Notes: a model not told the origin generated them from the sequence alone. A stretch of 64,000 bases of DNA from Pseudidiomarina aquimaris (GCF_003987395.1 NZ_PIPT01000001.1:186001-250000), one strand, 5' to 3'; shown: positions 25,855 through 36,158, counted from the stretch's first letter. A program made the numbers and translations.

Positions 25855-26985
25855 TTACAGCTCGAAGTCTCCTAGATCAGAGGCACTCACAGAACTATCG
25901 ATCTGGCCCACTAAATAGGAGGTGATTTCAGCTTCTTGTGGCGCAACTTGAACATTGTCAGAAACGAGATACTTGTTCATCCATGGCAAAGGATTACTAC
26001 GCTGCTTGAAGGGAGCATCAAAGCCGATGGCTTCCATACGCATATTCGCTATATATTCAACGTATTGGCAGAGAATATCTTCATTCAAGCCAATCATTGA
26101 ACCATGGCGGAATAAATAATGCGCCCACTCTTTTTCTTGCTCAACCGCTTTCATGAAAATCGCTAAGGCTTCTTCGCGTAGCTCTTCAGCGATCTCTTTC
26201 ATTTCTGGGTCATCTTTACCGTATTGCCACAAGTTAAGGATGTTTTGTGTTGAGACGAGATGTAGGTTTTCATCACGGGCAATCAAACGAATGATTTTCG
26301 AGTTACCTTCCATCAAATCACGCTCAGCAAAAGCGAACGTACAGGCGAAGCTCACATAGAAGCGAATCGCTTCTAGCGCATTCACCGAGTTGATGCACAA
26401 GAAAAGTTTTTTCTTGAGATTACGCATAGTGACGTTATGAACTTCACCATCAACCTCGATTTCACCTTCACCATGGGTTTGCCATAGCTGCGTGTAGAAA
26501 ATCAGGTCATCGTAATACTGTGAAATATCATTCGCACGCTTCTGAATTTCTTCGTTAATCACGATGTCTTCAAAAACCTGGCTCGGATCGGTGAAGAGGT
26601 TTCGAAGAATATGCGTATAAGAGCGCGAATGAATCGTCTCAAAAAACGACCAGGTTTCAATCCAGGTTTCGAGTTCTGGAATCGAAACGATCGGTAATAA
26701 CGCGATATTCGGACTACGTCCTTGCACCGAGTCGAGCAGTGTTTGGTATTTAAGATTAGAAATAAAAATATGCTTTTCGCTGTCGGTTAGCCCTTGGAAG
26801 TCGACACGGTCACGACTTACATCGACTTCTTCAGGACGCCAGAAAAAGCTAATTTGTTTCTCGATGAGCTTTTCAAAAACATTGTGTTTTTGCTGATCAT
26901 ATCGCGCTACGTTCACCGAGTTACCAAAGAACATCGGCTCCTGTAGTGGGTTGATCTGATTTTTATTAAACGTTGAATAACTCAT
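25855..26985 (-). CDS. nrdB: Ribonucleoside-diphosphate reductase class Ia, beta subunit
   Basis: A 376-residue radical-generating subunit, the same length as E. coli NrdB. Iron ligands and radical site are present at the expected places: Asp85, Glu116 and His119 (in FFETIHS) and the radical Tyr123 (SRSYTHIL). Downstream iron ligands lie in [12 protein letters not shown]. The C-terminus ends in DLGDFEL, the tail that docks on NrdA. It forms the alpha2beta2 enzyme with NrdA to make deoxyribonucleotides under aerobic conditions. The gene follows nrdA after 18 bases. Confidence 0.97.
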   Translation of the reverse strand: MSYSTFNKNQINPLQEPMFFGNSVNVARYDQQKHNVFEKLIEKQISFFWRPEEVDVSRDRVDFQGLTDSEKHIFISNLKYQTLLDSVQGRSPNIALLPIVSIPELETWIETWSFFETIHSRSYTHILRNLFTDPSQVFEDIVINEEIQKRANDISQYYDDLIFYTQLWQTHGEGEIEVDGEVHNVTMRNLKKKLFLCINSVNALEAIRFYVSFACTFAFAERDLMEGNSKIIRLIARDENLHLVSTQNILNLWQYGKDDPEMKEIAEELREEALAIFMKAVEQEKEWAHYLFRHGSMIGLNEDILCQYVEYIANMRMEAIGFDAPFKQRSNPLPWMNKYLVSDNVQVAPQEAEITSYLVGQIDSSVSASDLGDFEL

Positions 26986-27003
26986 GCTGTTAGCGCCTTA
27001 TTG

Positions 27004-29343
27004 TTAGATTTTACATGCGCCGCCGGCACAATCGTCATCTTCTTCAGTGACGGCCACGGTCGCTTGTTGATTCTCTTGTTCACGCTGTTTAGCGTCGACT
27101 TTATCGCGCAAGTCAACTTGGTTGTCCGATGCACCATCGCGGGTGTTGTGGTAGTACAGCGTTTTTACCCCGAGTTTGTATGCATAGAGCAAATCTTGTA
27201 GCAATTGCTTCATCGAAACTTTGCCACCTTCAAACTTACTTGGGTCGTAGTTGGTATTGGCCGAAATCGTTTGGTCAACGAACTTCTGCATGATACCTAC
27301 GAGTTCTAAGTAACCCTTGTTATTTGGAATCGTCCATAACAACTCATAGGCATCTTTCAGGTGTTCGTAGTCAGGTACGACTTGTTTGGTTACACCATCC
27401 TTTGAAGCTTTAATACTGATATGACCGCGCGGCGGTTCAATACCGTTGGTGGCATTGGAAATCTGCGAAGAAGTCTCCGACGGCATCAGTGCTGACAGCG
27501 TGGAGTTACGCATACCATACTTTTTGATGTCAGCACGTAACTGGTCCCAATCGAGTTGGTAAGGTTCGTTACATACTGCATCAAGATCTTTCTTGTAAGT
27601 ATCGATCGGCATAATACCCTGAGCGTACGTCGTTTCGTTGAATTTAGGACATGCGCCCATTTCTTTCGCCAAATTCATCGAAGCTTTCATCAAGTAGTAT
27701 TGAATCGCTTCAAAGGTGCGGTGAACGAGGCCGTTAGCTGAACCGTCTGAATAGCGCACACCGTTCTTCGCCAAGTAGTAAGCAAAGTTAATGACGCCAA
27801 TACCGAGGGTACGACGACCCATGGTCGCATTACGCGCTGCTGGCACTGGGTATTCTTGATAATCGAGTAAGCTATCAAGGGCGCGCACTGCTAATTCGGC
27901 CATTTCCTCGAGGTCTTCAAGTGACTTGATAGCACCTAAGTTAAAGGCTGAAAGCGTACACAGAGCAATTTCACCTTCTTCGTCGTTAACGTGGGCCAAT
28001 GGCTTCGTTGGCAAGGCGATTTCCAAGCACAGGTTACTTTGGCGAATTGGCGCGACCTTAGGATCAAATGGACTGTGGGTGTTGCAGTGGTCGACGTTTT
28101 GCAAGTAAATACGGCCCGTGCTCGCACGTTCTTGCATGAACAAGCTGAACAGTTCGATCGCTTTGATACGCTTCTTACGAATGGAGTCGTCGTTTTCGTA
28201 CTGCACATAAAGACGCTCAAATTCGTTTTGGTCAGCGAAGAATGCATCGTAGAGCCCAGGACAATCGGATGGGCTAAACAAGGTGATGTAGTCATCTTTT
28301 ACGAGGCGCTGATACATCAAACGGTTGAACTGCACGCCGTAGTCAAGATGACGTACACGGTTTTCTTCAACACCGCGGTTGTTCTTCAGAACCAGTAAGC
28401 TCTCAACTTCTAAGTGCCAAACTGGGTAGAAGAGGGTGGCAGCACCGCCACGGACACCGCCTTGCGAACAGCTCTTAACTGCTGTTTGGAAGTATTTATA
28501 GAACGGGATGCAACCGGTGTGGAAAGCCTCACCGCCGCGAATCGGACTGCCGAGTGCACGGATACGACCTGCATTAATACCGATACCGGCGCGCTGTGAC
28601 ACGTATTTAACGATGGCACTTGCGGTCGCGTTGATAGAATCGAGACTATCGCCCGCTTCAATTAATACGCACGAGCTAAACTGCCGTGTCGGGGTACGAA
28701 CCCCCGACATGATCGGCGTTGGTAGCGAAATTTTGAACATTGAAGTCGCGTCGTAGAACCGCTTAACATAGTCCAAGCGCGTTTCACGCGGGTAGTTGGC
28801 AAATAAGCATGCCGCCACGAGAACATAGAGGAATTGAGCGCTCTCAAAGATTTCACCCGTCACGCGGTTTTGTACCAGGTACTTGCCCTCGAGCTGCTTC
28901 ACTGCCGCGTAAGAGAAGTTAAGGTCACGTGAATGGTCAATGAAACCATTCATTTGCTCAAACTCTTCCGCGCTGTAGTCGTCTAAAAGATGTTTATCAT
29001 AACGTCCGCTAGCGACCATTGATTTGACTTGGTCATACAGGTGCGGTGGTTCGAACTCACCGTAAGCAAGTTTCCGCAAATGGAAAATCGCTAAGCGTGC
29101 AGCGAGATATTGATAGTCTGGCGCATCTTCTGAAATAAGATCGGCCGCCGCTTTAATAATGGTTTCATGAATGTCTTCAGTTTTGATGCCGTCGTAAAAC
29201 TGAATACGTGATTTGATTTCAACCTCTGAAACCGAGACATTGTCGAGGCCTTCAGCAGCCCAACTGATCACGCGATGGATTTTATCGAGGTCAAGAGGTT
29301 CACGTTCACCACTGCGTTTAGTAACAAAAAGCTTTTGATTCAT
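27004..29343 (-). CDS. nrdA: Ribonucleoside-diphosphate reductase class Ia, alpha subunit
   Basis: A 779-residue catalytic subunit. An N-terminal ATP-cone (VTKRSGEREPLDLDKIHRVI, about residues 5-95) gives overall activity control by ATP/dATP. Active-site elements include SSCVLIEAGDSLDSI (first redox Cys), SNLCLEIALPTKP (Asn, thiyl-radical Cys, Glu) and a C-terminal Cys pair, CAGGACKI, that is re-reduced by glutaredoxin. The frame extends 42 codons upstream to 29469, but ATG 29343 begins with MNQKLFVTKRSGE, matching homologue N-termini. Two NrdR-like boxes lie 44-100 bases upstream. It is first in the nrdA-nrdB-yfaE-grxA operon. Confidence 0.96.
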   Translation of the reverse strand: MNQKLFVTKRSGEREPLDLDKIHRVISWAAEGLDNVSVSEVEIKSRIQFYDGIKTEDIHETIIKAAADLISEDAPDYQYLAARLAIFHLRKLAYGEFEPPHLYDQVKSMVASGRYDKHLLDDYSAEEFEQMNGFIDHSRDLNFSYAAVKQLEGKYLVQNRVTGEIFESAQFLYVLVAACLFANYPRETRLDYVKRFYDATSMFKISLPTPIMSGVRTPTRQFSSCVLIEAGDSLDSINATASAIVKYVSQRAGIGINAGRIRALGSPIRGGEAFHTGCIPFYKYFQTAVKSCSQGGVRGGAATLFYPVWHLEVESLLVLKNNRGVEENRVRHLDYGVQFNRLMYQRLVKDDYITLFSPSDCPGLYDAFFADQNEFERLYVQYENDDSIRKKRIKAIELFSLFMQERASTGRIYLQNVDHCNTHSPFDPKVAPIRQSNLCLEIALPTKPLAHVNDEEGEIALCTLSAFNLGAIKSLEDLEEMAELAVRALDSLLDYQEYPVPAARNATMGRRTLGIGVINFAYYLAKNGVRYSDGSANGLVHRTFEAIQYYLMKASMNLAKEMGACPKFNETTYAQGIMPIDTYKKDLDAVCNEPYQLDWDQLRADIKKYGMRNSTLSALMPSETSSQISNATNGIEPPRGHISIKASKDGVTKQVVPDYEHLKDAYELLWTIPNNKGYLELVGIMQKFVDQTISANTNYDPSKFEGGKVSMKQLLQDLLYAYKLGVKTLYYHNTRDGASDNQVDLRDKVDAKQREQENQQATVAVTEEDDDCAGGACKI

Positions 29344-29386
29344 GCGGCGCACCCACCAATTTATCGTTATGTTTCTTTGTTGGTAC

Positions 29387-29401
29387 CACAAGATATGGGT
29401 A
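29387..29401 (-). promoter_or_regulatory. Candidate NrdR box 1
   Basis: CACAAGATATGGGTA matches about 10 of 15 positions of the NrdR consensus as I remember it (CACWATATATWGTGT). It is the weaker of a pair whose starts lie 42 bases apart, a whole number of helical turns as expected for cooperative NrdR binding. It lies 44-58 bases upstream of the nrdA start. Confidence 0.5.
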
Positions 29402-29428
29402 TGGAATAGGCATTCCGTGTGAAAAATA

Positions 29429-29443
29429 CACAATATCTTGGGT
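29429..29443 (-). promoter_or_regulatory. Candidate NrdR box 2
   Basis: CACAATATCTTGGGT matches about 13 of 15 positions of the remembered NrdR consensus and is 42 bases from box 1. NrdR represses ribonucleotide reductase genes when dATP/ATP load it, so this pair probably controls the whole nrdA-nrdB-yfaE-grxA operon. Confidence 0.65.
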
Positions 29444-29667
29444 TGGATAGATGCTATGTATGCTAGCACTTATCGCATGGGGATCAAGCGTGATTTTGTT
29501 ATTTTACTAGAGCAAAAGTCGGCGTGTAATCGTAAGTCTTTCGCAAGGTCTTGTGCTTCAAGACTTTCCGCAAAAGCAAGCACTAAAAATTTTTTATAAA
29601 TAACTTTTTGCTCTTATAAATGCGTTGCTAATAGATCAACGCTCTAAGCTAGATGAATCAACGCCTA

Positions 29668-29682
29668 CACAAGATATAGTGA
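29668..29682 (-). promoter_or_regulatory. Isolated NrdR-like box
   Basis: CACAAGATATAGTGA matches about 13 of 15 positions of the remembered consensus and forms a good palindrome. It lies about 240 bases upstream of box 2, just past the 3' end of gph. No second box at a helical spacing was seen beside it. Confidence 0.4.
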
Positions 29683-29700
29683 CGATGAAAGGTCCGCCGT

Positions 29701-30369
29701 CTAAATATGGTGTTTGTTTAGAAAATCGAGCAATTCGATAGGTTGCTGAATTTCCATATCAGCGCCCCACAATTCAGGTGTGTCACTAGCGATAAAATAG
29801 CCGTAGCGCGCTAATACGGTTTGCATGCCGGCCGCGCGTCCGGCAATGATGTCCCGCTCCGCATCACCGACGTACCAGCAGCGGGTCGGATCGACGTTAA
29901 GCATTGCGGCGGCATGTAAGATAGGGGCAGGGTCAGGTTTAGCGACCGGGAGCGTGTCACCGCCCACGCGCACCTTAATTGCTTCTAACTCAGGAAAGTA
30001 GGGCATCAATTGCTCGGTGAGCCCTGCTGGCTTATTGGTAACAATTGCGGTTTGCAGTCCATGCTTATGGAGCGACGCAAGAACCTCCTTTACGCCCTCA
30101 TAAAGTTTAGTCTGGGCGACAATAGCGGCACTGTAGTGGCTTAAGAAGCGCTCGCGTAGATAGCTTTTGCGTGCTTGGAAGTCTGCGCCGTAAGCGAACT
30201 CCAGTAGACCTCTTGAACCATGCGATGCCAATGCTTGTGCTACCTCCGGACCGACCGGTTGACGGCCTTCCTCAAGCAGCACTGCATTAAGAGCCGCGCC
30301 CATGTCCGCTGCGGTATCGAGGAGCGTTCCGTCCAGGTCAAAGAGAACTGCTTCTACTTTATTACTCAT
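29701..30369 (-). CDS. gph: Phosphoglycolate phosphatase (HAD family)
   Basis: A 222-residue HAD phosphatase. Motif I is LFDLDGTLLDTAADM with the nucleophilic Asp, motif II is the Thr in AIVTNKPAG, motif III the Lys in VAKPDPAP and motif IV is YVGDAERDI. Phosphoglycolate made during DNA 3'-end repair is the usual substrate of Gph, though related HAD enzymes accept other sugars; adjacency to ubiG matches other gammaproteobacteria, where this gene is also called mupP when it acts on MurNAc-6-phosphate. Its ATG overlaps the ubiG stop by 4 bases, so the two are coupled. I favour gph, with mupP as the alternative. Confidence 0.82.
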   Translation of the reverse strand: MSNKVEAVLFDLDGTLLDTAADMGAALNAVLLEEGRQPVGPEVAQALASHGSRGLLEFAYGADFQARKSYLRERFLSHYSAAIVAQTKLYEGVKEVLASLHKHGLQTAIVTNKPAGLTEQLMPYFPELEAIKVRVGGDTLPVAKPDPAPILHAAAMLNVDPTRCWYVGDAERDIIAGRAAGMQTVLARYGYFIASDTPELWGADMEIQQPIELLDFLNKHHI

Positions 30370-31094
30370 GCGTCAGTGGTTTCACTCGTTGGCATACGCA
30401 GCGCGACAATGTAATTGACGTCGACATTGCTGGGGTCAAGATAAAAACCGCGCCAAGGTAAGTAGTGCATACCTGTCATCGCGAGTGGTTTGGCGCCAAC
30501 AGCATCGGTCATACGCAATAGTTCTGCCGGTTGAATAAATTTAGCGTGTTCGTGCGTACCTTTCGGCACCCAACGCAGCACATACTCGGCGGCGACAATG
30601 CCTAGCAACCACGACTTCACATTGCGATTGAGTGTCGAGAAGACCAAGGTGCCACCTGGTTTTACGAGCTTAGCCGCGGCTTGCACGATACTTTCAGGAT
30701 GAGGTACGTGCTCCAACATCTCGAGACAGGTAACGAGGTCAAAACTATCGGCGTGCTGTTCGGCAAAGGTCTCCGCCGCTACGCAATGATAGTCAATACT
30801 GAGTTGGCTCTCTAAGGCATGTAATCGAGCCACCTGCAGTGACTGCTCGGCCAAATCGATACCAGTGACTTGTGCGCCTTCTCGCGCTAAGGCTTCGGTC
30901 ACTAATCCACCACCGCAGCCGATATCGAGCACGCGTTTGCCAAACACGCCGTCACACTGCTGCTGGATAAAATCGACACGCAACGGGTTAATAAGGTGGA
31001 GCGGTTTGAATTCGCCCTCAGGATCCCACCAACGGGAGGCAAGGGCACTGAATTTTTCAATTTCTTTCAGATCAACGTTGTCGGATTGCGCCAT
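30366..31094 (-). CDS. ubiG: Ubiquinone biosynthesis O-methyltransferase
   Basis: A 242-residue SAM methyltransferase for both O-methylations of ubiquinone synthesis. The N-terminus DLKEIEKFSALASRWWDPEG is diagnostic for UbiG. SAM motif I is VLDIGCGGGLVTEALA, then LEMLEHVPHPESIV, and the membrane-interacting stretch LRWVPKGTHEHAKFIQPAEL. The frame runs 22 codons further upstream, but ATG 31094 gives MAQSDNVDLKEI and the family length (E. coli 240). The divergent gyrA-ubiG arrangement is the same as in E. coli. Its stop overlaps gph. Confidence 0.96.
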   Translation of the reverse strand: MAQSDNVDLKEIEKFSALASRWWDPEGEFKPLHLINPLRVDFIQQQCDGVFGKRVLDIGCGGGLVTEALAREGAQVTGIDLAEQSLQVARLHALESQLSIDYHCVAAETFAEQHADSFDLVTCLEMLEHVPHPESIVQAAAKLVKPGGTLVFSTLNRNVKSWLLGIVAAEYVLRWVPKGTHEHAKFIQPAELLRMTDAVGAKPLAMTGMHYLPWRGFYLDPSNVDVNYIVALRMPTSETTDA

Positions 31095-31262
31095 AGTACT
31101 TCTGCTTCGTGAAAAAACTCGGTACAGTGTACTCAAGCTAGCGACGCAAAAAAAGCACAACTCAAAATGCGTCGGAAAAAAGGATGCGAGGGCGCAGCGC
31201 TAAGGGTACAATGATGCGCCTAAGACAATTATAAGAAAGACAGATCGTTTAGGGATATAACT

Positions 31263-33920
31263 ATGAGTGATCTCGCCAGAGAAGTCGTTCCGGTCAATAT
31301 TGAAGATGAACTGAAAAGTTCCTACCTCGACTATGCCATGAGTGTCATTGTCGGCCGGGCCTTGCCAGATGTGCGTGATGGTTTGAAACCTGTGCACCGC
31401 CGCGTTTTGTTCGCCATGAACGAGTTACGCAATGACTACAACAAACCTTATAAAAAGTCGGCCCGTATTGTCGGTGACGTGATCGGTAAATATCACCCGC
31501 ATGGTGATAGCGCGGTCTACGACACCATCGTGCGTATGGCGCAACCGTTTTCACTACGCTACATGCTCGTTGATGGCCAAGGTAACTTTGGCTCGGTAGA
31601 CGGTGATTCGGCAGCAGCAATGCGTTACACCGAAATCCGTATGGCGAAAATCGCCGCCGAATTATTGTCAGATCTCGACAAAGAAACCGTGGATTTCGTG
31701 CCTAACTATGATGGCACCGAGCAAATTCCAGATGTACTACCGACGCGTGTACCGAATCTACTCGTCAATGGTTCGTCAGGTATTGCCGTTGGTATGGCGA
31801 CCAATATTCCGCCGCATAACCTAAGCGAAGTCATTGATGGCTGTTTGGCCATGATTGATAACAATGACATCACCGTCGAAGAGCTGATGGAATATATTCC
31901 TGGTCCAGACTTTCCGACTGCAGCAACGATTTCAGGTCGTGCGGGTATTGTAGAAGCCTATAAAACGGGCCGTGGTCGTATCCACTTGCGCGCCAAAGCG
32001 GAAATCGAGACCGACGCAAACGGTCGCGAAGCGATTATCGTTAACGAGATCCCTTATCAAGTTAACAAAGCAAAACTTATCGAAAAAATTGCTGAGCTGG
32101 TCAAAGAAAAGCGCCTCGAAGGCATCAGTGGCCTGCGTGATGAATCAGACAAAGACGGTATGCGTATCGTCATCGAGCTGAAGCGTGGCGAAGTGGGCGA
32201 AGTTATTTTGAACCATCTTTATGCCAACACCCAAATGCAAGTGGTGTTTGGTATCAATATGGTTGCGCTTGATAAGAATCAGCCGCGCCTGTTCAATTTA
32301 CGCGACATGCTGGACTGTTTTATCCTTCACCGCCGTGAAGTGGTCACCCGTCGCTCGGTGTATGAATTACGCAAAGCGCGTGAGCGTGCACACATCCTTG
32401 AAGGTCTTGCGATTGCGCTAGCGAATATCGACGAAGTCATCGAACTGATCCGTCGCTCGCAAACCGCTGCCGAAGCAAAAGCAGGACTGATCGGTCGTTC
32501 GTGGGTCCTTGGTGACGTAGCGAGCATGTTAGAGCGGGCCGGCGTTGATGCCGCGCGCCCAGACCATCTCGACCCGCAGTACGGTATTCGTGATGGCCAA
32601 TACTTCCTCACCGAAGAGCAAGCGCAAGCTATTCTTGACTTACGCTTACATAAGCTCACCGGCCTCGAACACGAGAAGATCCTTGATGAATACAAAGGTC
32701 TGTTGCAACAAATCGAAGAGTTGCTGCATATCTTGAATAGTTCTGAGCGCTTGATGGAAGTAATTCGCGAAGAACTCGAGAAGGTTAAAGCGGAGTACGG
32801 CGATGCTCGCCGGACAGAAATCACTGCCGCAGCACATGACATCTCGATGGAAGATTTGATTAACGAAGAAGACGTGGTGGTGACCCTGTCGCACCACGGC
32901 TACGTGAAATATCAGCCGCTTACCGAATACGAAGCGCAGCGTCGTGGTGGTAAAGGTAAGGCGGCAACGAAGATGAAAGACGAAGACTTCATCGAGCGCT
33001 TATGGGTTGCTAACACCCACGATACGATTTTGTGCTTCTCGACCCGAGGTCGCATTTATTGGATGAAAGTCTATCAGTTGCCGCTGGCGACCCGCACCTC
33101 GCGTGGCCGTCCGATCGTCAACTTATTGCCGCTTGAAGCCGATGAGCGCATAACAGCTATCTTACCGACCCGTGACTATCCAGAAGATAAATTTATCTTG
33201 ATGGCAACGCGTAACGGTACTGTGAAAAAGACCCCGATGATTGACTACTCGCGTCCTCGTAGTGGCGGTATTATTGCACTGAATCTGAACGAAGGAGATG
33301 AGTTGATCGGCGTCGATATGACCTCGGCAGGCGACGAAGTCATGTTGTTCTCGGATGCAGGCAAAGTGGTCCGCTTTAGCGAAGATCAAGTACGCTCAAT
33401 GGGGCGCACTGCGACTGGTGTTCGGGGGATTCGACTTGAAGAAGGCCAGCGTGTGGTGTCGCTGATTGTTCCGCGCACCATTGAAGATGAAGTTCCGACT
33501 ATTCTGACAGTGACTGAAAATGGCTACGGTAAGCGCACTCCGATTACCGATTATCCAGCGAAGAGTCGCGCCACTAAAGGTGTGGTCTCGATCAAGGTCA
33601 GTGAGCGCAACGGTGCTGTTGTAGGTGCGATGGAAGTCGTCGATACCAACCAAATCATGCTGATCAGCAACAAAGGTACCTTGGTCCGCACCCGCGTCAA
33701 CGAGGTTTCAATTGTCGGTCGTAACACCCAAGGTGTGCGCTTGATTCGCACCGGTGGTGACGAGAAAGTGGTCGGCATGCAACGGATTGACGACATTGAT
33801 GAAGATGAAGTCCTCGACGGTGAAATGCTGGATGGCGAGTTGCCCGAGGAAGGTGCTGAGGCGAACGTAACCGACGACGCCGAGGCAAGCGACGACAACA
33901 CCAATTCTGAGGAGTCATAA
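31263..33920 (+). CDS. gyrA: DNA gyrase subunit A
   Basis: An 885-residue type II topoisomerase subunit that, with GyrB, introduces negative supercoils. N-terminal numbering coincides with E. coli: the catalytic Tyr is Tyr122 ([10 protein letters not shown]). The quinolone-determining region has Ser83 and Asp87 ([12 protein letters not shown]), the susceptible-type residues. The coiled-coil arm follows, then the C-terminal beta-pinwheel with its GyrA box QRRGGKG at about residue 560. The tail after about residue 840 is very acidic ([20 protein letters not shown]), as in many gammaproteobacterial GyrA proteins. AGGGA precedes the ATG. serC follows after 7 bases. Confidence 0.98.
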   Translation: MSDLAREVVPVNIEDELKSSYLDYAMSVIVGRALPDVRDGLKPVHRRVLFAMNELRNDYNKPYKKSARIVGDVIGKYHPHGDSAVYDTIVRMAQPFSLRYMLVDGQGNFGSVDGDSAAAMRYTEIRMAKIAAELLSDLDKETVDFVPNYDGTEQIPDVLPTRVPNLLVNGSSGIAVGMATNIPPHNLSEVIDGCLAMIDNNDITVEELMEYIPGPDFPTAATISGRAGIVEAYKTGRGRIHLRAKAEIETDANGREAIIVNEIPYQVNKAKLIEKIAELVKEKRLEGISGLRDESDKDGMRIVIELKRGEVGEVILNHLYANTQMQVVFGINMVALDKNQPRLFNLRDMLDCFILHRREVVTRRSVYELRKARERAHILEGLAIALANIDEVIELIRRSQTAAEAKAGLIGRSWVLGDVASMLERAGVDAARPDHLDPQYGIRDGQYFLTEEQAQAILDLRLHKLTGLEHEKILDEYKGLLQQIEELLHILNSSERLMEVIREELEKVKAEYGDARRTEITAAAHDISMEDLINEEDVVVTLSHHGYVKYQPLTEYEAQRRGGKGKAATKMKDEDFIERLWVANTHDTILCFSTRGRIYWMKVYQLPLATRTSRGRPIVNLLPLEADERITAILPTRDYPEDKFILMATRNGTVKKTPMIDYSRPRSGGIIALNLNEGDELIGVDMTSAGDEVMLFSDAGKVVRFSEDQVRSMGRTATGVRGIRLEEGQRVVSLIVPRTIEDEVPTILTVTENGYGKRTPITDYPAKSRATKGVVSIKVSERNGAVVGAMEVVDTNQIMLISNKGTLVRTRVNEVSIVGRNTQGVRLIRTGGDEKVVGMQRIDDIDEDEVLDGEMLDGELPEEGAEANVTDDAEASDDNTNSEES

Positions 33921-33927
33921 AGGCCTT

Positions 33928-35013
33928 ATGTCAGCCCCGTATAATTTTTCTGCTGGTCCGGCGATGTTGCCAGCTGCTGTATTGCAACGCGCGCAAGAAG
34001 AACTAAGAAGTTGGCGGGGCTCGGGGATTTCGGTGATGGAAATCAGTCACCGTGATCCAGCCTTTATGCAGATGGCCTTCAAGGCCGAACAAGATTTGCG
34101 TGATTTGATGGCTATTCCCGATAACTACCAAGTGTTGTTTATGCATGGTGGTGGGCGTGGCCAGTTTACCGCGGTACCGCAGAATATCGCGGGCCCGAAT
34201 GATACTGTTGACTACCTAAATGGCGGCATTTGGTCCGATTTTGCGATCCGTGAGGCGCAAAAATTTGTCGCCAAAGTGAATGTTATTGGCGGCGTTATCG
34301 ATACTGATTTAGGCCGTGCGCTTACTCCAGTAGCGCAATGGCAATTGAGTGAAGACGCCGCTTACGTTCACTACTGTCCGAATGAGACCGTTGATGGCCT
34401 CGCTTTGCACACCATCCCTGAAGTCGCTGCGCCGTTAGTGGTTGATATGTCTTCGAACATTCTTTCAGAGCCATTACCCGTTGATAAATTTGGCATTATT
34501 TATGCCGGCGCGCAAAAGAACATTGGTCCGTCTGGTTTTGCTATAGCCATTGTTCGCGATGATTTGTTGGGCCGCGCACAAGGCACCACGTCAACGATTA
34601 TGGACTACACAGTGCAAGCCAAAGAACGCTCAATGTACAACACCCCGAATACTTGGGCGTGGTATCTCTCTGGCTTGGTCTTTGAGTGGTTAAAAGAGCA
34701 AGGCGGCGTTGCTGCGATGGGCGAATTGAATCAGCGGAAAGCCAACCTGCTGTATCAGTATATTGACAGTTCTGACTTCTATTCGAATCCGGTACACCCT
34801 GACTTTCGTTCCAAAATGAACGTACCCTTCTTACTTGCCGACGCACAGCTCGATAGTGAGTTCCTTGCGCAAGCGGAAAAGCAAGGGCTGTTGGGGCTGA
34901 AGGGTCACCGTTATGTGGGTGGCATGCGCGCCAGTATATATAATGCGATGCCGCTTGAGGGTGTCGAAACACTCGTTAGCTTCATGCGTGAATTTGAACA
35001 AAAGCACGCTTAA
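33928..35013 (+). CDS. serC: Phosphoserine aminotransferase
   Basis: A 361-residue PLP enzyme converting 3-phosphohydroxypyruvate and glutamate to phosphoserine; it also acts in pyridoxal phosphate synthesis. The start YNFSAGPAMLPAAVLQ and GSGISVMEISHR are diagnostic. The PLP Lys is in YAGAQKNIGPSG, and the C-terminus has GHRYVGGMRASIYNAMP. It starts 7 bases after gyrA with weak AAGG spacing. It is followed by hisC and aroA, the order seen, with pheA and tyrA added, in pseudomonad gene strings. Confidence 0.97.
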   Translation: MSAPYNFSAGPAMLPAAVLQRAQEELRSWRGSGISVMEISHRDPAFMQMAFKAEQDLRDLMAIPDNYQVLFMHGGGRGQFTAVPQNIAGPNDTVDYLNGGIWSDFAIREAQKFVAKVNVIGGVIDTDLGRALTPVAQWQLSEDAAYVHYCPNETVDGLALHTIPEVAAPLVVDMSSNILSEPLPVDKFGIIYAGAQKNIGPSGFAIAIVRDDLLGRAQGTTSTIMDYTVQAKERSMYNTPNTWAWYLSGLVFEWLKEQGGVAAMGELNQRKANLLYQYIDSSDFYSNPVHPDFRSKMNVPFLLADAQLDSEFLAQAEKQGLLGLKGHRYVGGMRASIYNAMPLEGVETLVSFMREFEQKHA

Positions 35014-35057
35014 CGATTACTTCTTACTCGTAGATTTAACTATAAAAGAACAACGCT

Positions 35058-36158
35058 ATGACGACTTTTGATGCGAAACAACTTGCCAATGTAGGCGTAC
35101 GAAATCTGCAGCCATATCAAGCGGGTAAACCGATCGAAGAGCTTGAGCGCGAGCTTGGGATCAGTGACATTGTGAAACTTGCTTCGAATGAAAATCCACT
35201 CGGTTTAAGTTCAAAAGTGCGAGCTGCACTGCAAGATACACTTTCTGGGTTAGCGCGCTATCCAGACGCGAATGGTTTCTACTTGAAAGCGAAACTGGCC
35301 AAAAAGTTCGGTATCGCGGCAAATCAAATCACCTTAGGCAATGGCTCCAACGATTGCCTTGAATTGGTTGCCCGTACTTTTGTTAACGACAGCCATGAGG
35401 TGATCTTCTCGCAACACGCTTTTGTTGTCTATCCGCTAGTCACCCAAGCTATTGGTGCAAAGGGTGTTGCTGTGCCGGCGAAAGATTATGGTCATGACCT
35501 TGAGGCAATGCTGGCGGCGATTACTGACAAGACTCGGATGATTTTTATCGCAAACCCAAATAATCCGACGGGAACGTTTCTGACGACTGACGAACTTTCA
35601 GCGTTTCTTGCCAAGGTACCAGCCAATGTCTTGGTAGTGCTGGATGAAGCGTATTACGAGTACGTTAGTGAAGCAGAACGTGCGCCGTCATTCGAGTGGC
35701 TTGCGCAATACCCTAATCTATTAGTCAGCCGCACCTTTTCTAAAGCCTATGGCCTTGCGGGCTTGCGTGCTGGCTACATGGTCTCGCACCCAGAAGTGGC
35801 AGACTTAATGAACCGCGCGCGGCAGCCTTTCAATATGAACAGCTTAAGCTTACGTGCCGCTGAAGTTGCAATTGACGATGATGACTACTTGCAACAATCG
35901 GTCGCGGTCAACGCAGCAGGTATGGAACAGCTGGTGGCCTTTTGTGACAAGCATGGTTTACCGTATATCCCTTCGCACGGCAACTTTCTAACCATAGAAG
36001 TGGGTGATAATGCTGGCGAAATATACCAGCAATTATTGCAGGCCGGTGTCATTGTGCGGCCTGTCGCTGGTTATGAATTGCCACGCCATTTACGCGTGAG
36101 TATCGGCTTGCCTGAAGAAAACGAAGCCTTTATACGTGCTATGGAGCAATTGTTGTAA
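35058..36158 (+). CDS. hisC: Histidinol-phosphate aminotransferase (HisC, possibly also aromatic)
   Basis: A 366-residue class II aminotransferase. Motifs include VKLASNENPLGLS, LGNGSNDCLELVAR, FIANPNNPTGTF, VVLDEAYYEYV and the PLP Lys in SRTFSKAYGLAGLRAGYM. The family transaminates imidazole-acetol phosphate in histidine synthesis. Its position between serC and aroA, away from any his operon, matches the HisHb paralogue of the pseudomonad supraoperon, which also transaminates phenylpyruvate and 4-hydroxyphenylpyruvate. A dual or aromatic role is therefore likely by inference. The aroA start is 2 bases past its stop, implying coupling. Confidence 0.9.
   Translation: MTTFDAKQLANVGVRNLQPYQAGKPIEELERELGISDIVKLASNENPLGLSSKVRAALQDTLSGLARYPDANGFYLKAKLAKKFGIAANQITLGNGSNDCLELVARTFVNDSHEVIFSQHAFVVYPLVTQAIGAKGVAVPAKDYGHDLEAMLAAITDKTRMIFIANPNNPTGTFLTTDELSAFLAKVPANVLVVLDEAYYEYVSEAERAPSFEWLAQYPNLLVSRTFSKAYGLAGLRAGYMVSHPEVADLMNRARQPFNMNSLSLRAAEVAIDDDDYLQQSVAVNAAGMEQLVAFCDKHGLPYIPSHGNFLTIEVGDNAGEIYQQLLQAGVIVRPVAGYELPRHLRVSIGLPEENEAFIRAMEQLL

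Larger units (their letters stand above)
29344..29700. promoter_or_regulatory. nrdA upstream region (357 bases without a gene)
   Basis: This spacer between gph and nrdA, both on the minus strand, is AT-rich and holds no credible gene. It carries two NrdR-like boxes near nrdA and a third near gph, described separately. I looked for DnaA boxes and an intrinsic terminator for ubiG-gph and found neither convincingly. A clear sigma70 promoter was not resolved either. Confidence 0.6.

Noticed and set aside
29344-29469. N-terminal extension of NrdA to 29469
   Set aside because: The extra 42 residues have no match to NrdA homologues and would cover the NrdR boxes; MNQKLFVTKRSGE at 29343 matches the family start.
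31122-31132. 11-base palindrome GTACA-G-TGTAC upstream of ubiG
   Set aside because: Too short and isolated to call an operator; it does not match LexA, TyrR or other sites I know.
31500-31530. Possible quinolone-resistance changes in GyrA
   Set aside because: Ser83 and Asp87 are the usual susceptible residues; nothing unusual.
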